Positions 8,701 to 17,066 of a stretch of 43,422 nt of DNA are shown here, one piece after another. The DNA is from Comamonadaceae bacterium. Lineage in GTDB: Bacteria; Pseudomonadota; Gammaproteobacteria; Burkholderiales; Burkholderiaceae_C. The notes beneath the pieces were generated by a model, which searched no databases, was not told where the DNA came from, and saw only the letters and a program-made list of their open reading frames with translations. Position numbers and translations under genes: made by a program. Within the stretch, counting starts at the first letter, position 1; every line of letters begins with the position of its first letter. Location of the stretch: positions 1 through 43,422 of the forward strand of contig JAAFJC010000025.1 in the NCBI GenBank assembly GCA_013297925.1, in the 5' to 3' direction.

Positions 8701-9987
8701 ATGAGTGAAAAACTGGTTGCCATCAAAGGCATGAATGACATTCTCCCGCCGGATTCTGCGCGTTGGGAGTGGCTGGAAGAGAAGGTGCGCGGCCTGATGG
8801 CGCGCTATGCTTATCGCAATATTCGCACTCCGATTGTGGAGCCGACGCCGCTGTTTGTGCGCGGGCTGGGCGAGGTGACGGATATTGTTGAGAAGGAGAT
8901 GTATTCCTTTGAAGACAAATTGAATGGCGACAAGCTGACGCTGCGGCCAGAGAATACGGCCGGTGTGGTGCGCGCGGTGGCAGAGCATTCGATGCTGTAT
9001 GAGGGCGGCAAGCGCTTGTATTACATGGGGCCAATGTTTCGCCATGAGCGGCCACAGCGCGGGCGTTATCGGCAGTTTCACCAGATTGGCGCGGAGGCTT
9101 TGGGCTTTTCGGGCGCGGAAGTGGATGCGGAGCTGATTTTGCTGGCGGATCAGCTGTGGAAGGAATTGGGCATCAAGGATGTGCGCTTGGAGCTCAACAG
9201 CTTAGGCCAACCCGAGGAGCGTAAAGCGCATCGGGCGGCTTTGATTGCTTATCTGGAGCAGCATACCGATGTGATGGACGAAGAGGCCAAGCGCCGCCTG
9301 CACACCAATCCGCTGCGGATTTTGGATACGAAGAATCCGGCGATGCAGGAGATGGTGAATGCTGCGCCGAAGCTGATGGATTTTCTCGGCGAAGCATCTT
9401 TGTCGCATTTCGCGCAAGTTAAAGTTATTTTGACGGCAAATAACGTCAGTTTCACGATCAATCCGCGCTTGGTGCGGGGGATGGATTATTACAACCTCAC
9501 GGTGTTTGAATTCATCACCACGAGCCTAGGCGCGCAGGGCACGATCTGCGGCGGCGGGCGCTATGACTATTTGATTGAGATGATTGGCGGCAAGGCAGCG
9601 CCTGCCGTGGGCTGGGCGCTTGGCGTGGAGCGGGTGCTGGAGCTGATCAAGGAGCAGGGCTTGACCGTGCCGCAACCCGTGCCCGATGCGTATGCGGTGA
9701 TTCCAGGTGCGGCTGCTTTGCCTGTGGCGATTGGATGCATTCAGGCATTGCGTGCGAGTGGCTTGAGTGTGCAAATGCATGCGCCGGCCAACTCGGCTGA
9801 TGGCATGGGAAGCTTCAAAAGCCAGTTTAAAAAGGCCGATGGTTCGGGCGCAAAGTTTGCTTTGATCTTTGGCTCGGATGAGTTGGCTGCTGGCAAGGTG
9901 GCAGTCAAGCCGCTGCGCGAAGGCGGAGGGGAGCAGCAGTTGATCGCTTTGTCGGATATCAATGAGCTCGTAACGGCTCTTCGTTGA
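8701..9987 (+). CDS. hisS: Histidyl-tRNA synthetase
   Basis: A class II synthetase that charges tRNA-His. I choose ATG 8701 ([20 protein letters not shown]); the in-frame ATG 8656 would translate a repeat. Seen: motif 1 region [35 protein letters not shown], motif 2 [47 protein letters not shown], and motif 3 with [12 protein letters not shown]; then a C-terminal anticodon-binding domain from about residue 325. 428 residues, full length. The genes often found after hisS (yfgM-like, bamB, der) are absent here; instead a convergent acyl-CoA dehydrogenase follows. Confidence 0.98.
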   Translation: MSEKLVAIKGMNDILPPDSARWEWLEEKVRGLMARYAYRNIRTPIVEPTPLFVRGLGEVTDIVEKEMYSFEDKLNGDKLTLRPENTAGVVRAVAEHSMLYEGGKRLYYMGPMFRHERPQRGRYRQFHQIGAEALGFSGAEVDAELILLADQLWKELGIKDVRLELNSLGQPEERKAHRAALIAYLEQHTDVMDEEAKRRLHTNPLRILDTKNPAMQEMVNAAPKLMDFLGEASLSHFAQVKVILTANNVSFTINPRLVRGMDYYNLTVFEFITTSLGAQGTICGGGRYDYLIEMIGGKAAPAVGWALGVERVLELIKEQGLTVPQPVPDAYAVIPGAAALPVAIGCIQALRASGLSVQMHAPANSADGMGSFKSQFKKADGSGAKFALIFGSDELAAGKVAVKPLREGGGEQQLIALSDINELVTALR

Positions 9988-10128
9988 TTGGCGCGCTTAT
10001 AGTCTGTGCTCGGCGCATGCGTCATGGCTTTATGGTCACACTCGCAGCCGCTCTACCCAAGAAGAAACCCTCCGAGCACCAATCATCTCGCTGCAAGAGT
10101 CGAGGCTATTATCGGGCTCAAGCTTAAA

Positions 10129-10185
10129 CACGAAAACGGCCTGTAGACCTTGTAAAACGTGCGCAAGCAGCTATAAAAATAGTAG
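10129..10185 (-). repeat. Dispersed ~55-bp repeat, copy after gcdH
   Basis: On the minus strand: GCTACTATTTTTATAGCTGC, TTGCGCACGTTTTACAAGGT, CTACAGGCCGTTTTCG. It starts four bases after the gcdH stop. This copy is the closest in wording to the dispersed repeats I associate with Comamonadaceae genomes. Confidence 0.7.
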
Positions 10186-10188
10186 CAT

Positions 10189-11379
10189 CTAGTTGCTAAA
10201 CGCCGCAATCCCCGTGATCGCTCGCCCTAGGATTAATGCATGAATATCATGCGTTCCTTCATAAGTGTTGACCACCTCAAGATTCACCAGATGACGCGCC
10301 ACGCCGTATTCATCGGAGATGCCGTTGCCGCCCATCATGTCGCGCGCCATGCGGGCGATGTCCAGCGCTTTGCCGCAGGAATTGCGTTTGAGGATGGAGG
10401 TGAGTTCGACATTGGCGATGCCTTCGTCTTTCATTCTTCCCAGGCGCAGGCAGCCTTGCAGGCCGAGGCTGATCTCGGTGAGCATGTCAGCGAGTTTCTT
10501 TTGGATGAGTTGGTTGGCGGCGAGCGGGCGGCCAAACTGTTGGCGGTCGAGCACGTATTGGCGGGCTCTGGCGTAGCAGTCCTCAGCCGCGCCGAGCGCG
10601 CCCCAGGCGATGCCGTAGCGCGCTGAGTTCAGGCAGGTGAATGGACCTTTGAGGCCGCGTACTTCTGGGAAGGCGTTTTCTTCTGGGCAGAAGACGTTGT
10701 CCATCACGATTTCGCCAGTGAGCGAGGCCTTGAGGCCGACTTTGCCGTGAACGGCGGGAGCAGAAAGTCCTTTCCAGCCTTTCTCCAGCACGAAGCCGCG
10801 AATTGCGCCCTCGTCGTCTTTCGCCCAGACGACGAACACATCGGCAAATGGGCTGTTGGAAATCCACATTTTGTTGCCGGTGAGGGCATAACCACCTGCC
10901 ACTTTGCGAGCACGGGTGATCATGCTGGCGGGGTCAGACCCGTGATCGGGCTCGGTCAATCCGAAGCAGCCGATGTATTCACCAGTGGCTAATTTCGGAA
11001 GGTATTTCTGCCGCGTGGCTTCGTTGCCGAATTCATAGATGGGCAGCATCACGAGCGAGCTTTGCACGCTCATCATCGAGCGGTAGCCAGAATCAACTCG
11101 CTCGACTTCGCGGGCAACTAGCCCGTAGCAAACATAATTCAAGCCCGCGCCGCCGTATTGCTCGGGAATCGTTGCACCCAGCAAACCCAAAGCGCCCATT
11201 TCGCGGAAGATGGCTGGGTCGGTGTGTTCGTTGCGGAAGGCATCGACGACGCGGCTGGCGAGCTTGTCTTGGCAGTAGGTCTGGGCAGCTTCTTGCACCT
11301 GGCGCTCATCGTCGGTGAGCTGGGCGGAGAGGTTAAAGGGGTCTTCCCAGCTGAACGGGGATTTTTGTGGTTTGGCCAT
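10189..11379 (-). CDS. gcdH: Glutaryl-CoA dehydrogenase (acyl-CoA dehydrogenase family)
   Basis: An FAD enzyme that oxidises and decarboxylates glutaryl-CoA to crotonyl-CoA in lysine, tryptophan and aromatic breakdown. The start is ATG 11379 ([15 protein letters not shown]); an earlier frame start adds ten residues without support. GCDH-type signatures are clear: [15 protein letters not shown] with the substrate Arg, [41 protein letters not shown], and the catalytic Glu in [15 protein letters not shown]. 396 residues, normal. It lies 66 bp downstream of the gluconokinase-like gene on the same strand and may be the tail of that long transcript or have its own promoter near a palindrome at 11418. 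Confidence 0.92.
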   Translation of the reverse strand: MAKPQKSPFSWEDPFNLSAQLTDDERQVQEAAQTYCQDKLASRVVDAFRNEHTDPAIFREMGALGLLGATIPEQYGGAGLNYVCYGLVAREVERVDSGYRSMMSVQSSLVMLPIYEFGNEATRQKYLPKLATGEYIGCFGLTEPDHGSDPASMITRARKVAGGYALTGNKMWISNSPFADVFVVWAKDDEGAIRGFVLEKGWKGLSAPAVHGKVGLKASLTGEIVMDNVFCPEENAFPEVRGLKGPFTCLNSARYGIAWGALGAAEDCYARARQYVLDRQQFGRPLAANQLIQKKLADMLTEISLGLQGCLRLGRMKDEGIANVELTSILKRNSCGKALDIARMARDMMGGNGISDEYGVARHLVNLEVVNTYEGTHDIHALILGRAITGIAAFSN

Positions 11380-11417
11380 GATGATGACATCCAAAATCTG
11401 CGGGTCCAAAGGAAATG

Positions 11418-11431
11418 CTTTAGACCTAAAG
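11418..11431. promoter_or_regulatory. Palindrome upstream of gcdH
   Basis: CTTTAG-AC-CTAAAG is a perfect dyad with a two-base centre, 39 bp before the gcdH start and next to an AT-rich GTAATTATGCC. It could be an operator. No regulator gene adjoins gcdH, so this is only a guess from symmetry and position. Confidence 0.3.
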
Positions 11432-11445
11432 TAATTATGCCTGAT

Positions 11446-11934
11446 TCAAGTGCTTGTGAGCTGTGCGAGGACTCGCGCGACAAGCACTTGTGTCGCAAGT
11501 GTGGCATCAAGTGTAATGACATCAGGCTCAGATGAGGGCTCTTGCAGCGCGGCGAATTGACTGGCCACCAATGTGTCTGAGAAGAAATGCCCCGCGCGAT
11601 TACTGACGCGCTTTTGGGATTCTTCGCGAGTGAGTTTTAGGTAAGCAAAACGCAGCTCGCCACCAGAGCGAAGAATATCGCGATAACTTGTCTTGAGCGC
11701 AGAGCAACCGATCACGCAGCCTTTGGGATGATTTTTGATCTGACCGGCCAGCATATGCAGCCAGCCCGCGCGATCCCCATCATCCAGCGGGATGCCAGCT
11801 GCCATCTTGGCCTTGCTTGCAGCGCTGTGAAAGTCATCGCCCTCGATCCAAGATAGGCTGAGAGATTGCGCTAGCGCCTGCCCAAAAGTCGATTTGCCGC
11901 AACCGGCTACGCCCATCACCACGATGCTCCGCAT
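11446..11934 (-). CDS. Gluconokinase-like carbohydrate kinase (GntK family)
   Basis: 162 residues. The P-loop GVAGCGKS occupies residues 8-15, followed by WIEGDDFHSAASKAKMAAGI, PLDDGDRAGWL, GCVIGCSALKTSYRD and LKLTREESQKRVSNRAGHFF, all typical of shikimate-kinase-fold gluconokinases that turn D-gluconate into 6-phosphogluconate with ATP. It begins five bases after the aldolase stop, so it is the last or near-last gene of the catabolic operon. No Entner-Doudoroff genes are nearby; the real substrate may be another sugar acid or polyol produced by the pathway. Family assignment is strong; substrate is open. Confidence 0.85.
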   Translation of the reverse strand: MRSIVVMGVAGCGKSTFGQALAQSLSLSWIEGDDFHSAASKAKMAAGIPLDDGDRAGWLHMLAGQIKNHPKGCVIGCSALKTSYRDILRSGGELRFAYLKLTREESQKRVSNRAGHFFSDTLVASQFAALQEPSSEPDVITLDATLATQVLVARVLAQLTST

Positions 11935-11939
11935 TGTCT

Positions 11940-12746
11940 TCAGTAACTGATCTTCGTCACGACATCGCTGCGCCCAGCGCTCGCGTTGTCTTTGAGGGCT
12001 TTGAAGAGCACGCCGGTGATCACATTGGCGAAATAGCGGGCGCCCCAGCTGGCGTAGCGCTGCTCGTCTTCAGGCGTCAGCGCGAGCACGCCGGGGCATT
12101 TGCCGGCTTTGGCAATGCCTCTCACTCCTTTTTCGATCATGGCTTGCACCGCGGGTTCGTAAAAGCGGTTTTCATAGCCCATGCTATGTGCGAGATCGTT
12201 GGGGCCGATGAAGACGGCATCTACGCCGGGCGTCGACGCGATCTCGTAAGCCGCTTCTATGGCGGGCACAGTCTCTAGCATCAGCACCAGCATCACGTCT
12301 TCGTTACTCTTTTCGTTGTGCACAGCTCCGCCGAATGCGCCGTAGCCTGCTGCGCGCACGGAATATGCGCAGCCTCGCTGGCCGCTCAGGCCATCGAAGC
12401 CCGTGCTGCGGGGATAGCGTACTTTGTCTGCAATTTCCTTGGCATGCTGCGCGTCACGCACCATGGGGATTTGCAGGCCCGAAGCGCCTGCGTCTAATGT
12501 GCGGGCAATGTCATGCTCCAAGCAGCGCACGAGCGCAGGGAGGCCGCTGGCGCGAGCCGCTCTGAGCATGTGCTCTGTCGTTTCTAAGCCTGCGCTGCCA
12601 TGCTCGTTGTCGATGATGGTGAAGTCGTAGCCTGCGAAAGCCGTCATTTCCACCAAGGCTGGGGAGGAGAGGCCGTTGAAGAGCCCGCGCAGCAGTTTGC
12701 CGCTTTGAAAGTGAGCGCGCAGTCCCGCATCAATGGGATGAATCAT
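11940..12746 (-). CDS. HpcH/HpaI-family class II aldolase
   Basis: 268 residues. ATG 12746 (MIHPIDAGLRAHFQSG) is chosen for its perfect AAGGAG site six bases upstream. The family splits 4-hydroxy-2-oxoacids into pyruvate and an aldehyde with a divalent metal. Active-site pieces are present: TIIDNEHGSA with the His, LPALVRC with the Arg, MLETVPAIEAA with a metal-binding Glu, and DAVFIGPNDLA with a metal-binding Asp. It lies 27 bp after the MetE-like gene. Its place at the end of the operon suggests it makes the final C-C cut, yielding central metabolites. The aldehyde product cannot be read from sequence. Confidence 0.88.
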   Translation of the reverse strand: MIHPIDAGLRAHFQSGKLLRGLFNGLSSPALVEMTAFAGYDFTIIDNEHGSAGLETTEHMLRAARASGLPALVRCLEHDIARTLDAGASGLQIPMVRDAQHAKEIADKVRYPRSTGFDGLSGQRGCAYSVRAAGYGAFGGAVHNEKSNEDVMLVLMLETVPAIEAAYEIASTPGVDAVFIGPNDLAHSMGYENRFYEPAVQAMIEKGVRGIAKAGKCPGVLALTPEDEQRYASWGARYFANVITGVLFKALKDNASAGRSDVVTKISY

Positions 12747-12773
12747 AAAAGTCTCCTTTGTTGTTTCCACACG

Positions 12774-13925
12774 TCATGACCAAAGTTGTGCGCTAGCCAT
12801 TGCAGCGCCTTCAGCCATAGAGCGTAGTTTCGCATATGCAATCGGGGGGTGGACTGCGCCAAAGCCAGCAAACGTGCCAAAGCCGCAATCCGTGCCGGCG
12901 ATCACGCGGTCTCGGCCGACGATGTTGGCGTACTGCAGGAGGCGCTGGGCAATGAGGCGGGGATGCTCAATGAAATTGTTGGTGGAATCGAGCACGCCAG
13001 GGCAGAGGATTTTGTTGTCGGGCACGAGGCCTTTTTTCTGAGCATCTGCCCAGACTTCCCACTCATGCGCGTGGCGAGGATTCGCGCCTTCAAAGAGGAT
13101 CGTCGCGGGTTTGGCTTTGCAGACCAATGAGAGAACGCGATCCAAGCCAATGTCATGATGATGCGGGCCTTCATAATTGCCCCAGCAGATGTGCATGCGG
13201 ATGCGTTCGGCGGGGATGTTGCGCAGGGCGTGGTTGAGCGCTTCCACTTGCAGGTTGGCATTGCGCAAAAATTCTGCTTCGCTATCGTCGCGGAATTTGA
13301 TGTGGCGACCCATGCCGAGATCGGGGGCGTCGATTTGCAAATCTAGGCCAGCGGCCACGATGGCTTCGTATTCGGTTTGCATGGCGTTGGCGAGTGCTTC
13401 CAAATACTTTTCGTGCGACGGGTAGTACTTGTTAGGCTGAAACACGGCGATCACGCCGGGGCTGGCGGCATTCATGAAGGCGCGTTTTGCATCGGCTTTT
13501 TTCACAGCGCCTTGCAAGTTGGCAATGTCTTTGTGCAAGCCACTCAAGTCTTTCACAGCAATCGGCCCCGTACAAATCGGGCGGTGGTACTTGGGCGTCG
13601 CGCCGAGCTTGGCCAAGCGCTCCTTGAAATCCGGGAAATCATCCAAATCGCGTGGCGTGGCGCGGGGCAATTCGCCGATTTCAAAACCCGTCAGGCGGTG
13701 ACGGATGTAAGTGGCGTAGCTGATCTTGCTCATTTCGCCATCGCTGACGATATCGACCTGAGCTTCAACTTGAGCCGCAACGACGGCATCCGTCTCAGCG
13801 ATCATGATGCGGTCAAACTCGGCTTCAACGTAATTGAGATTCGCGTCTTGCGCAAAGAGCTGATCGACGACGCGTTGCGGGCGCGGCAGGCTGCCGACGT
13901 GGGTGGTGAGGATGCGGTCTGTCAT
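12774..13925 (-). CDS. MetE C-terminal-like (cobalamin-independent methionine synthase II family) protein
   Basis: 383 residues from ATG 13925 (MTDRILTTHVGSLPRP), the normal family start. Only the catalytic half of MetE is present. The zinc ligands are kept: His and Cys in RMHICWGNYEGP, Glu in ILFEGANPRHAHEW, Cys in VIAGTDCGFG. Proteins of this set move methyl or other alkyl groups to or from a zinc-bound thiol. True MetE makes methionine and needs an N-terminal domain that is missing here. In this catabolic operon a role in removing a methyl group from the substrate or an intermediate is a reasonable inference, unproven. It lies 16 bp after the bicupin gene. Confidence 0.82.
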   Translation of the reverse strand: MTDRILTTHVGSLPRPQRVVDQLFAQDANLNYVEAEFDRIMIAETDAVVAAQVEAQVDIVSDGEMSKISYATYIRHRLTGFEIGELPRATPRDLDDFPDFKERLAKLGATPKYHRPICTGPIAVKDLSGLHKDIANLQGAVKKADAKRAFMNAASPGVIAVFQPNKYYPSHEKYLEALANAMQTEYEAIVAAGLDLQIDAPDLGMGRHIKFRDDSEAEFLRNANLQVEALNHALRNIPAERIRMHICWGNYEGPHHHDIGLDRVLSLVCKAKPATILFEGANPRHAHEWEVWADAQKKGLVPDNKILCPGVLDSTNNFIEHPRLIAQRLLQYANIVGRDRVIAGTDCGFGTFAGFGAVHPPIAYAKLRSMAEGAAMASAQLWS

Positions 13926-13941
13926 GTTCTTGGGTTTCTGT

Positions 13942-15120
13942 TTAGCGTTGTGAGCGATCAATGTAGCGTTTGAGGCCGACATAGCCGTTGGCATCGATGC
14001 CCCAACCTGCGTTTGCGGCAGCAGCGGCCACCTCGGGAGCCCAGTTGATGCGCTTGCGTTCGTCGCCCGGTGTCATCACCAGCATCACGGCTTCTTGATC
14101 ACCAGCATTACGATATGCGCGCCAAACGCTTGCTGGCATGGCGTAGCTGTCATTGCCTTGGCTATTCCCATTTGCTATAAAGTTAATAGCATTTTGCGCA
14201 GATTCTATGCCGGCAAATGGCTGATTTTGTATAGAAATCTCTATACTTCCTTGGTACACGGCCAGCACCTGCTTGGATGAGAGCTGATGGCAGCTCACGC
14301 TGCCGCCCACAGGAATTTTGAGCCATTCGATCGAGAAGCCGTGCGAATTCATGATCGGCGCAAGATGATTGCGCTCAGCGCTCATGCCGTGGCCGATCAC
14401 AGGTGCAAGAGATGCGCCGCAGCCGGGCAAAGCGCTATCCAGCAAAGCGCGGGCAGACCAATCGAGCTCCGCAAACTTCACCACACGCTGGCGCATTTGC
14501 TCCGGGCTCCAAGTGCGAAGCTGGCTTACCTCTTGCGGCGTCATAGGCTGCAAGCGTTTCATCGAAGCTTCCCATTGGCCACCCAGATGTTCGTCAATGA
14601 TTTTGTAGTCTTCCGTGAGATGCACGCCTTGCGCACGCGCGGCTTCAAGCGTGGCTGCACCCCAGAGAATGCCGCCGGTATCGTCTTGCCCAAGCCCAGT
14701 GAACATGAAACCTTCGGCACCATCAGCCGTGCCATGCGATTGAAAGCCGCGATAGATCCAAGTAGGAATCGATGCGATATCGCCTTCGGCGAGCTTGTAT
14801 TCCAAGCGCTCGGGATTGAAGCCCCAATGCAGCGAGAAGCTGCCGCGCGTGCAAATGAATACTTCTGCCGTGAAATGCATATGCGGCGGATTGATCACGC
14901 CCGGCCCCATGGCCACACCGCCCACTTGGAAGCCATGCTTTTCGCGAAGGCTCACAGGTTGATTCGGGTTTTGCGAAACACCGGGGCCGATCAGGGCGTA
15001 ATTTTTCTTCGGGCCGCAGCCGGGAATGCGGTAATCAATGAAAGCATCGGTGCTGTAGCGCAAGCTGCTGGCGGGGATGAAGCGCGCTTGCAGCTCCTCA
15101 TGGGTGAATGCAGTGATCAT
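13942..15120 (-). CDS. Bicupin domain protein, possible dioxygenase or isomerase
   Basis: 392 residues. The first cupin, residues about 65-135, has metal ligands in GVINPPHMHFTAEVFICTRG (HxH then Glu) and IPTWIYRGF. The second, about 265-350, is weaker (VGGSVSCHQLSSKQVLAVYQ, MPASVWRAYRNAG). Bicupins include gentisate-type ring dioxygenases and sugar-phosphate or uronate isomerases; the sequence alone does not decide. Between strands of the second cupin a copy of the dispersed repeat is translated as IQNQPFAGIESAQNAINF. This widens a loop without breaking the frame. The gene follows the importer genes and precedes the MetE-like gene. No specific name is justified. Confidence 0.8.
   Translation of the reverse strand: MITAFTHEELQARFIPASSLRYSTDAFIDYRIPGCGPKKNYALIGPGVSQNPNQPVSLREKHGFQVGGVAMGPGVINPPHMHFTAEVFICTRGSFSLHWGFNPERLEYKLAEGDIASIPTWIYRGFQSHGTADGAEGFMFTGLGQDDTGGILWGAATLEAARAQGVHLTEDYKIIDEHLGGQWEASMKRLQPMTPQEVSQLRTWSPEQMRQRVVKFAELDWSARALLDSALPGCGASLAPVIGHGMSAERNHLAPIMNSHGFSIEWLKIPVGGSVSCHQLSSKQVLAVYQGSIEISIQNQPFAGIESAQNAINFIANGNSQGNDSYAMPASVWRAYRNAGDQEAVMLVMTPGDERKRINWAPEVAAAAANAGWGIDANGYVGLKRYIDRSQR
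14174..14229 (+). repeat. Dispersed ~55-bp repeat inside the bicupin gene
   Basis: GCTATAAAGTTAATAGCATT, TTGCGCAGATTCTATGCCGG, CAAATGGCTGATTTTG: a very good consensus copy. It is antisense to the bicupin gene and read through in frame. Confidence 0.9.
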
Positions 15121-15130
15121 GAAAGTCCTG

Positions 15131-15186
15131 AATTGATAGCACGCTACGCAGAATCTATGCCGGCGAAGAGCTGAATTCTTTAAAAA
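15131..15186 (+). repeat. Dispersed ~55-bp repeat between bicupin and permease genes
   Basis: GATAGCACGCTACGCAGAAT, CTATGCCGGCGAAGAGCTGA, then a T-rich end that touches the permease stop codon. It fills almost the whole gap between bicupin and permease. Confidence 0.85.
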
Positions 15187-16017
15187 TCAGCCCTTCACGG
15201 CGCCTTGCGTGAGTCCGGAGACGATTTGTTTTTGGAAGATGATGACCAAAATGATGAGCGGAATCGTGATGCTCACTGCCCCAGCGACGCCTTGCATCAA
15301 GAAAGCTTCACTCTCCGCATTGATTGCGTTGGCAATCGCAGCGGGCATGGTCATTTTGTCAGCGTTGACCAAAGATGAGCTGAGCAGGAAATCGTTGTAA
15401 GCCAGTAAAAAGCTGAACAAGCCGGTCGTTACTACGCCCGGCCACATCACCGGGATGATGACTCTGCGGAAGGCTTGAAAGCGTGAGCAGCCATCGACCA
15501 AAGCCGCTTCATCCAGCTCTTGCGGAATATTCACAAAGAAGCTTCGCAGCATCCAAATCGTGAAGGGCTGATTGATGGCAACCAGCACCAAGATCAACGT
15601 GAAATACTCATTGCGAATGCCCACCGCATCAAACATCACATAAAACGAAGGCAGCAACGTGGAATGCGGCAGCGAGCGAAAGACCAAGGCGATGATCAGC
15701 AGCCAAAACCCCAGCGAGCCGCGATAGCGCGAGAGCGCGTAGCCGGCCAGGCAGCCTACCGTGAGTGAGATGCTTACCGTGCCCACGGTGACGATCACGG
15801 TGTTAAGAAAGTTTTTGTAGAACGCCTTGTCGATCCACAGTGAGGTGTAGTTGTCAAAGGTGATTGGCGCGATCCATTTGATGGGAATGGAGAACGCATC
15901 CACATACTGGCGCAGCGAAATGATGGCCGTCCAAACAATGGGCAAGCTGGCAAGGATGAGCCAAAGCGCCAAGCCGCCATAGATCAAGGCTGTCCAGCCG
16001 ATAGATTGCTTTTTCAT
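15187..16017 (-). CDS. CUT1 ABC importer permease, MalG-type
   Basis: 276 residues with six predicted membrane segments, e.g. LIYGGLALWLILASLPIVW, LLIIALVFRSLPHS and ITIPLIILVIIF. The cytoplasmic EAA loop that docks on the ATPase is ELDEAALVDGCSRFQAFRRV followed by IIPVMWPG. It is the second permease of a carbohydrate-type (CUT1) importer. It follows the MalF-type permease by three bases, so the two are translationally coupled. Substrate is not readable from permease sequence; the LacI regulator and ATPase type favour a sugar, polyol or sugar-acid ligand. Confidence 0.93.
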   Translation of the reverse strand: MKKQSIGWTALIYGGLALWLILASLPIVWTAIISLRQYVDAFSIPIKWIAPITFDNYTSLWIDKAFYKNFLNTVIVTVGTVSISLTVGCLAGYALSRYRGSLGFWLLIIALVFRSLPHSTLLPSFYVMFDAVGIRNEYFTLILVLVAINQPFTIWMLRSFFVNIPQELDEAALVDGCSRFQAFRRVIIPVMWPGVVTTGLFSFLLAYNDFLLSSSLVNADKMTMPAAIANAINAESEAFLMQGVAGAVSITIPLIILVIIFQKQIVSGLTQGAVKG

Positions 16018-16020
16018 GGT

Positions 16021-17043
16021 TTATCCACCTCGCCTTTGTTCTTTCCACGTCTTCACTAGGAGTGGAATCAGCAGCACAAAGATACCCGCCGTCGTGAGCA
16101 CCGCAGCGGCGCTGGCTTTGTAGGGATTCGACTCTGTGACCAAGGTGTAGTAAGTGAGGTATTGAACGCTGGTGGTGAACGCACCTTGCGTGAGCACCAT
16201 CACCGGCTCAAACACGCGATAGGCATCCATCAGATGAATCAAGGTGATGAAAATGATCAAGGGCATCAAATGCGGCAAGGTCACGTAGCGCAGCTTTTGC
16301 CAGCGGCTTGCCCCGTCAATCGTGGCAGCTTCCAGCGAATCTTGCGGCACAGATTGCAAGCCTGCATACAGCACGATAAAAGCAAAGGGCGCTGAATGCC
16401 ACACACCATACAAAATGATCAGCAAGCGAGCTGACCACGCTTCTGCCATCCAAAACACCGAGATGCCGAATTGCGAGAGAAAGTAAGGCACGAGCCCGTT
16501 ATCTCGAAACAGCCATTTGATCGACAGCGCTGCCACCACCGGAGTGATGATGAAAGGCATGAGCGAAGCGGTGATCAAGGTGCCGCGCAATCGCTGCGCC
16601 GAATGTTGCACGCCCAAGGCCACCAGAAAGCCGAGCAGCAACACGAAGGGCGTGGTCACCAAGGTGTAGAGCAGAGTAAAGCGCAGTGCGCCGGTGAATT
16701 CAGTCGATCGATGTTTGGCTGCTGCATCGTTGGCGCTATCGGGCGGCGCGTTATCGGCCGCATTCACACTCGCCGCTGAGCCCACACCGAGCACGCTGCG
16801 AAAGTAATCGAGGCCAACGAATTTGCACAATGTGATGGGCTTGCCGCTGGCATCCAACTTCACACGCTGGGTGATGCTTTCGGTGGTGCCGAAAGGGCCG
16901 CTCTGCTGAACCTTCACGATCTCCATATCGGGCACGCAATTGCGCACCGACAAGTAGAACGTGACGATCAGCGGCGCGGCCATCAGTGCCAGCATAAGCA
17001 GCACAGAAGGGCCAACGAAGCGTGCGAAGGTGGATGTTTTCAC
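16021..17043 (-). CDS. CUT1 ABC importer permease, MalF-type
   Basis: 340 residues. One N-terminal membrane helix (PSVLLMLALMAAPLIVTFYL) is followed by a periplasmic loop of about 70 residues and then five further helices. The EAA loop is SLEAATIDGASRWQKLRYVT followed by LPHLMP. The long first loop is typical of the MalF-type partner. It lies 23 bp after the binding-protein gene and forms the channel with the MalG-type permease. Both permeases carry an intact EAA loop, so the importer looks functional. Confidence 0.93.
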   Translation of the reverse strand: MKTSTFARFVGPSVLLMLALMAAPLIVTFYLSVRNCVPDMEIVKVQQSGPFGTTESITQRVKLDASGKPITLCKFVGLDYFRSVLGVGSAASVNAADNAPPDSANDAAAKHRSTEFTGALRFTLLYTLVTTPFVLLLGFLVALGVQHSAQRLRGTLITASLMPFIITPVVAALSIKWLFRDNGLVPYFLSQFGISVFWMAEAWSARLLIILYGVWHSAPFAFIVLYAGLQSVPQDSLEAATIDGASRWQKLRYVTLPHLMPLIIFITLIHLMDAYRVFEPVMVLTQGAFTTSVQYLTYYTLVTESNPYKASAAAVLTTAGIFVLLIPLLVKTWKEQRRGG

Positions 17044-17066
17044 GGCATGCCAATCGGTGGGGTTGC

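Noticed and set aside
14287-15174. Plus-strand open frame of 295 codons opposite the bicupin gene
   Set aside because: Antisense shadow; the minus-strand protein has clear cupin motifs and neighbours in the same operon.
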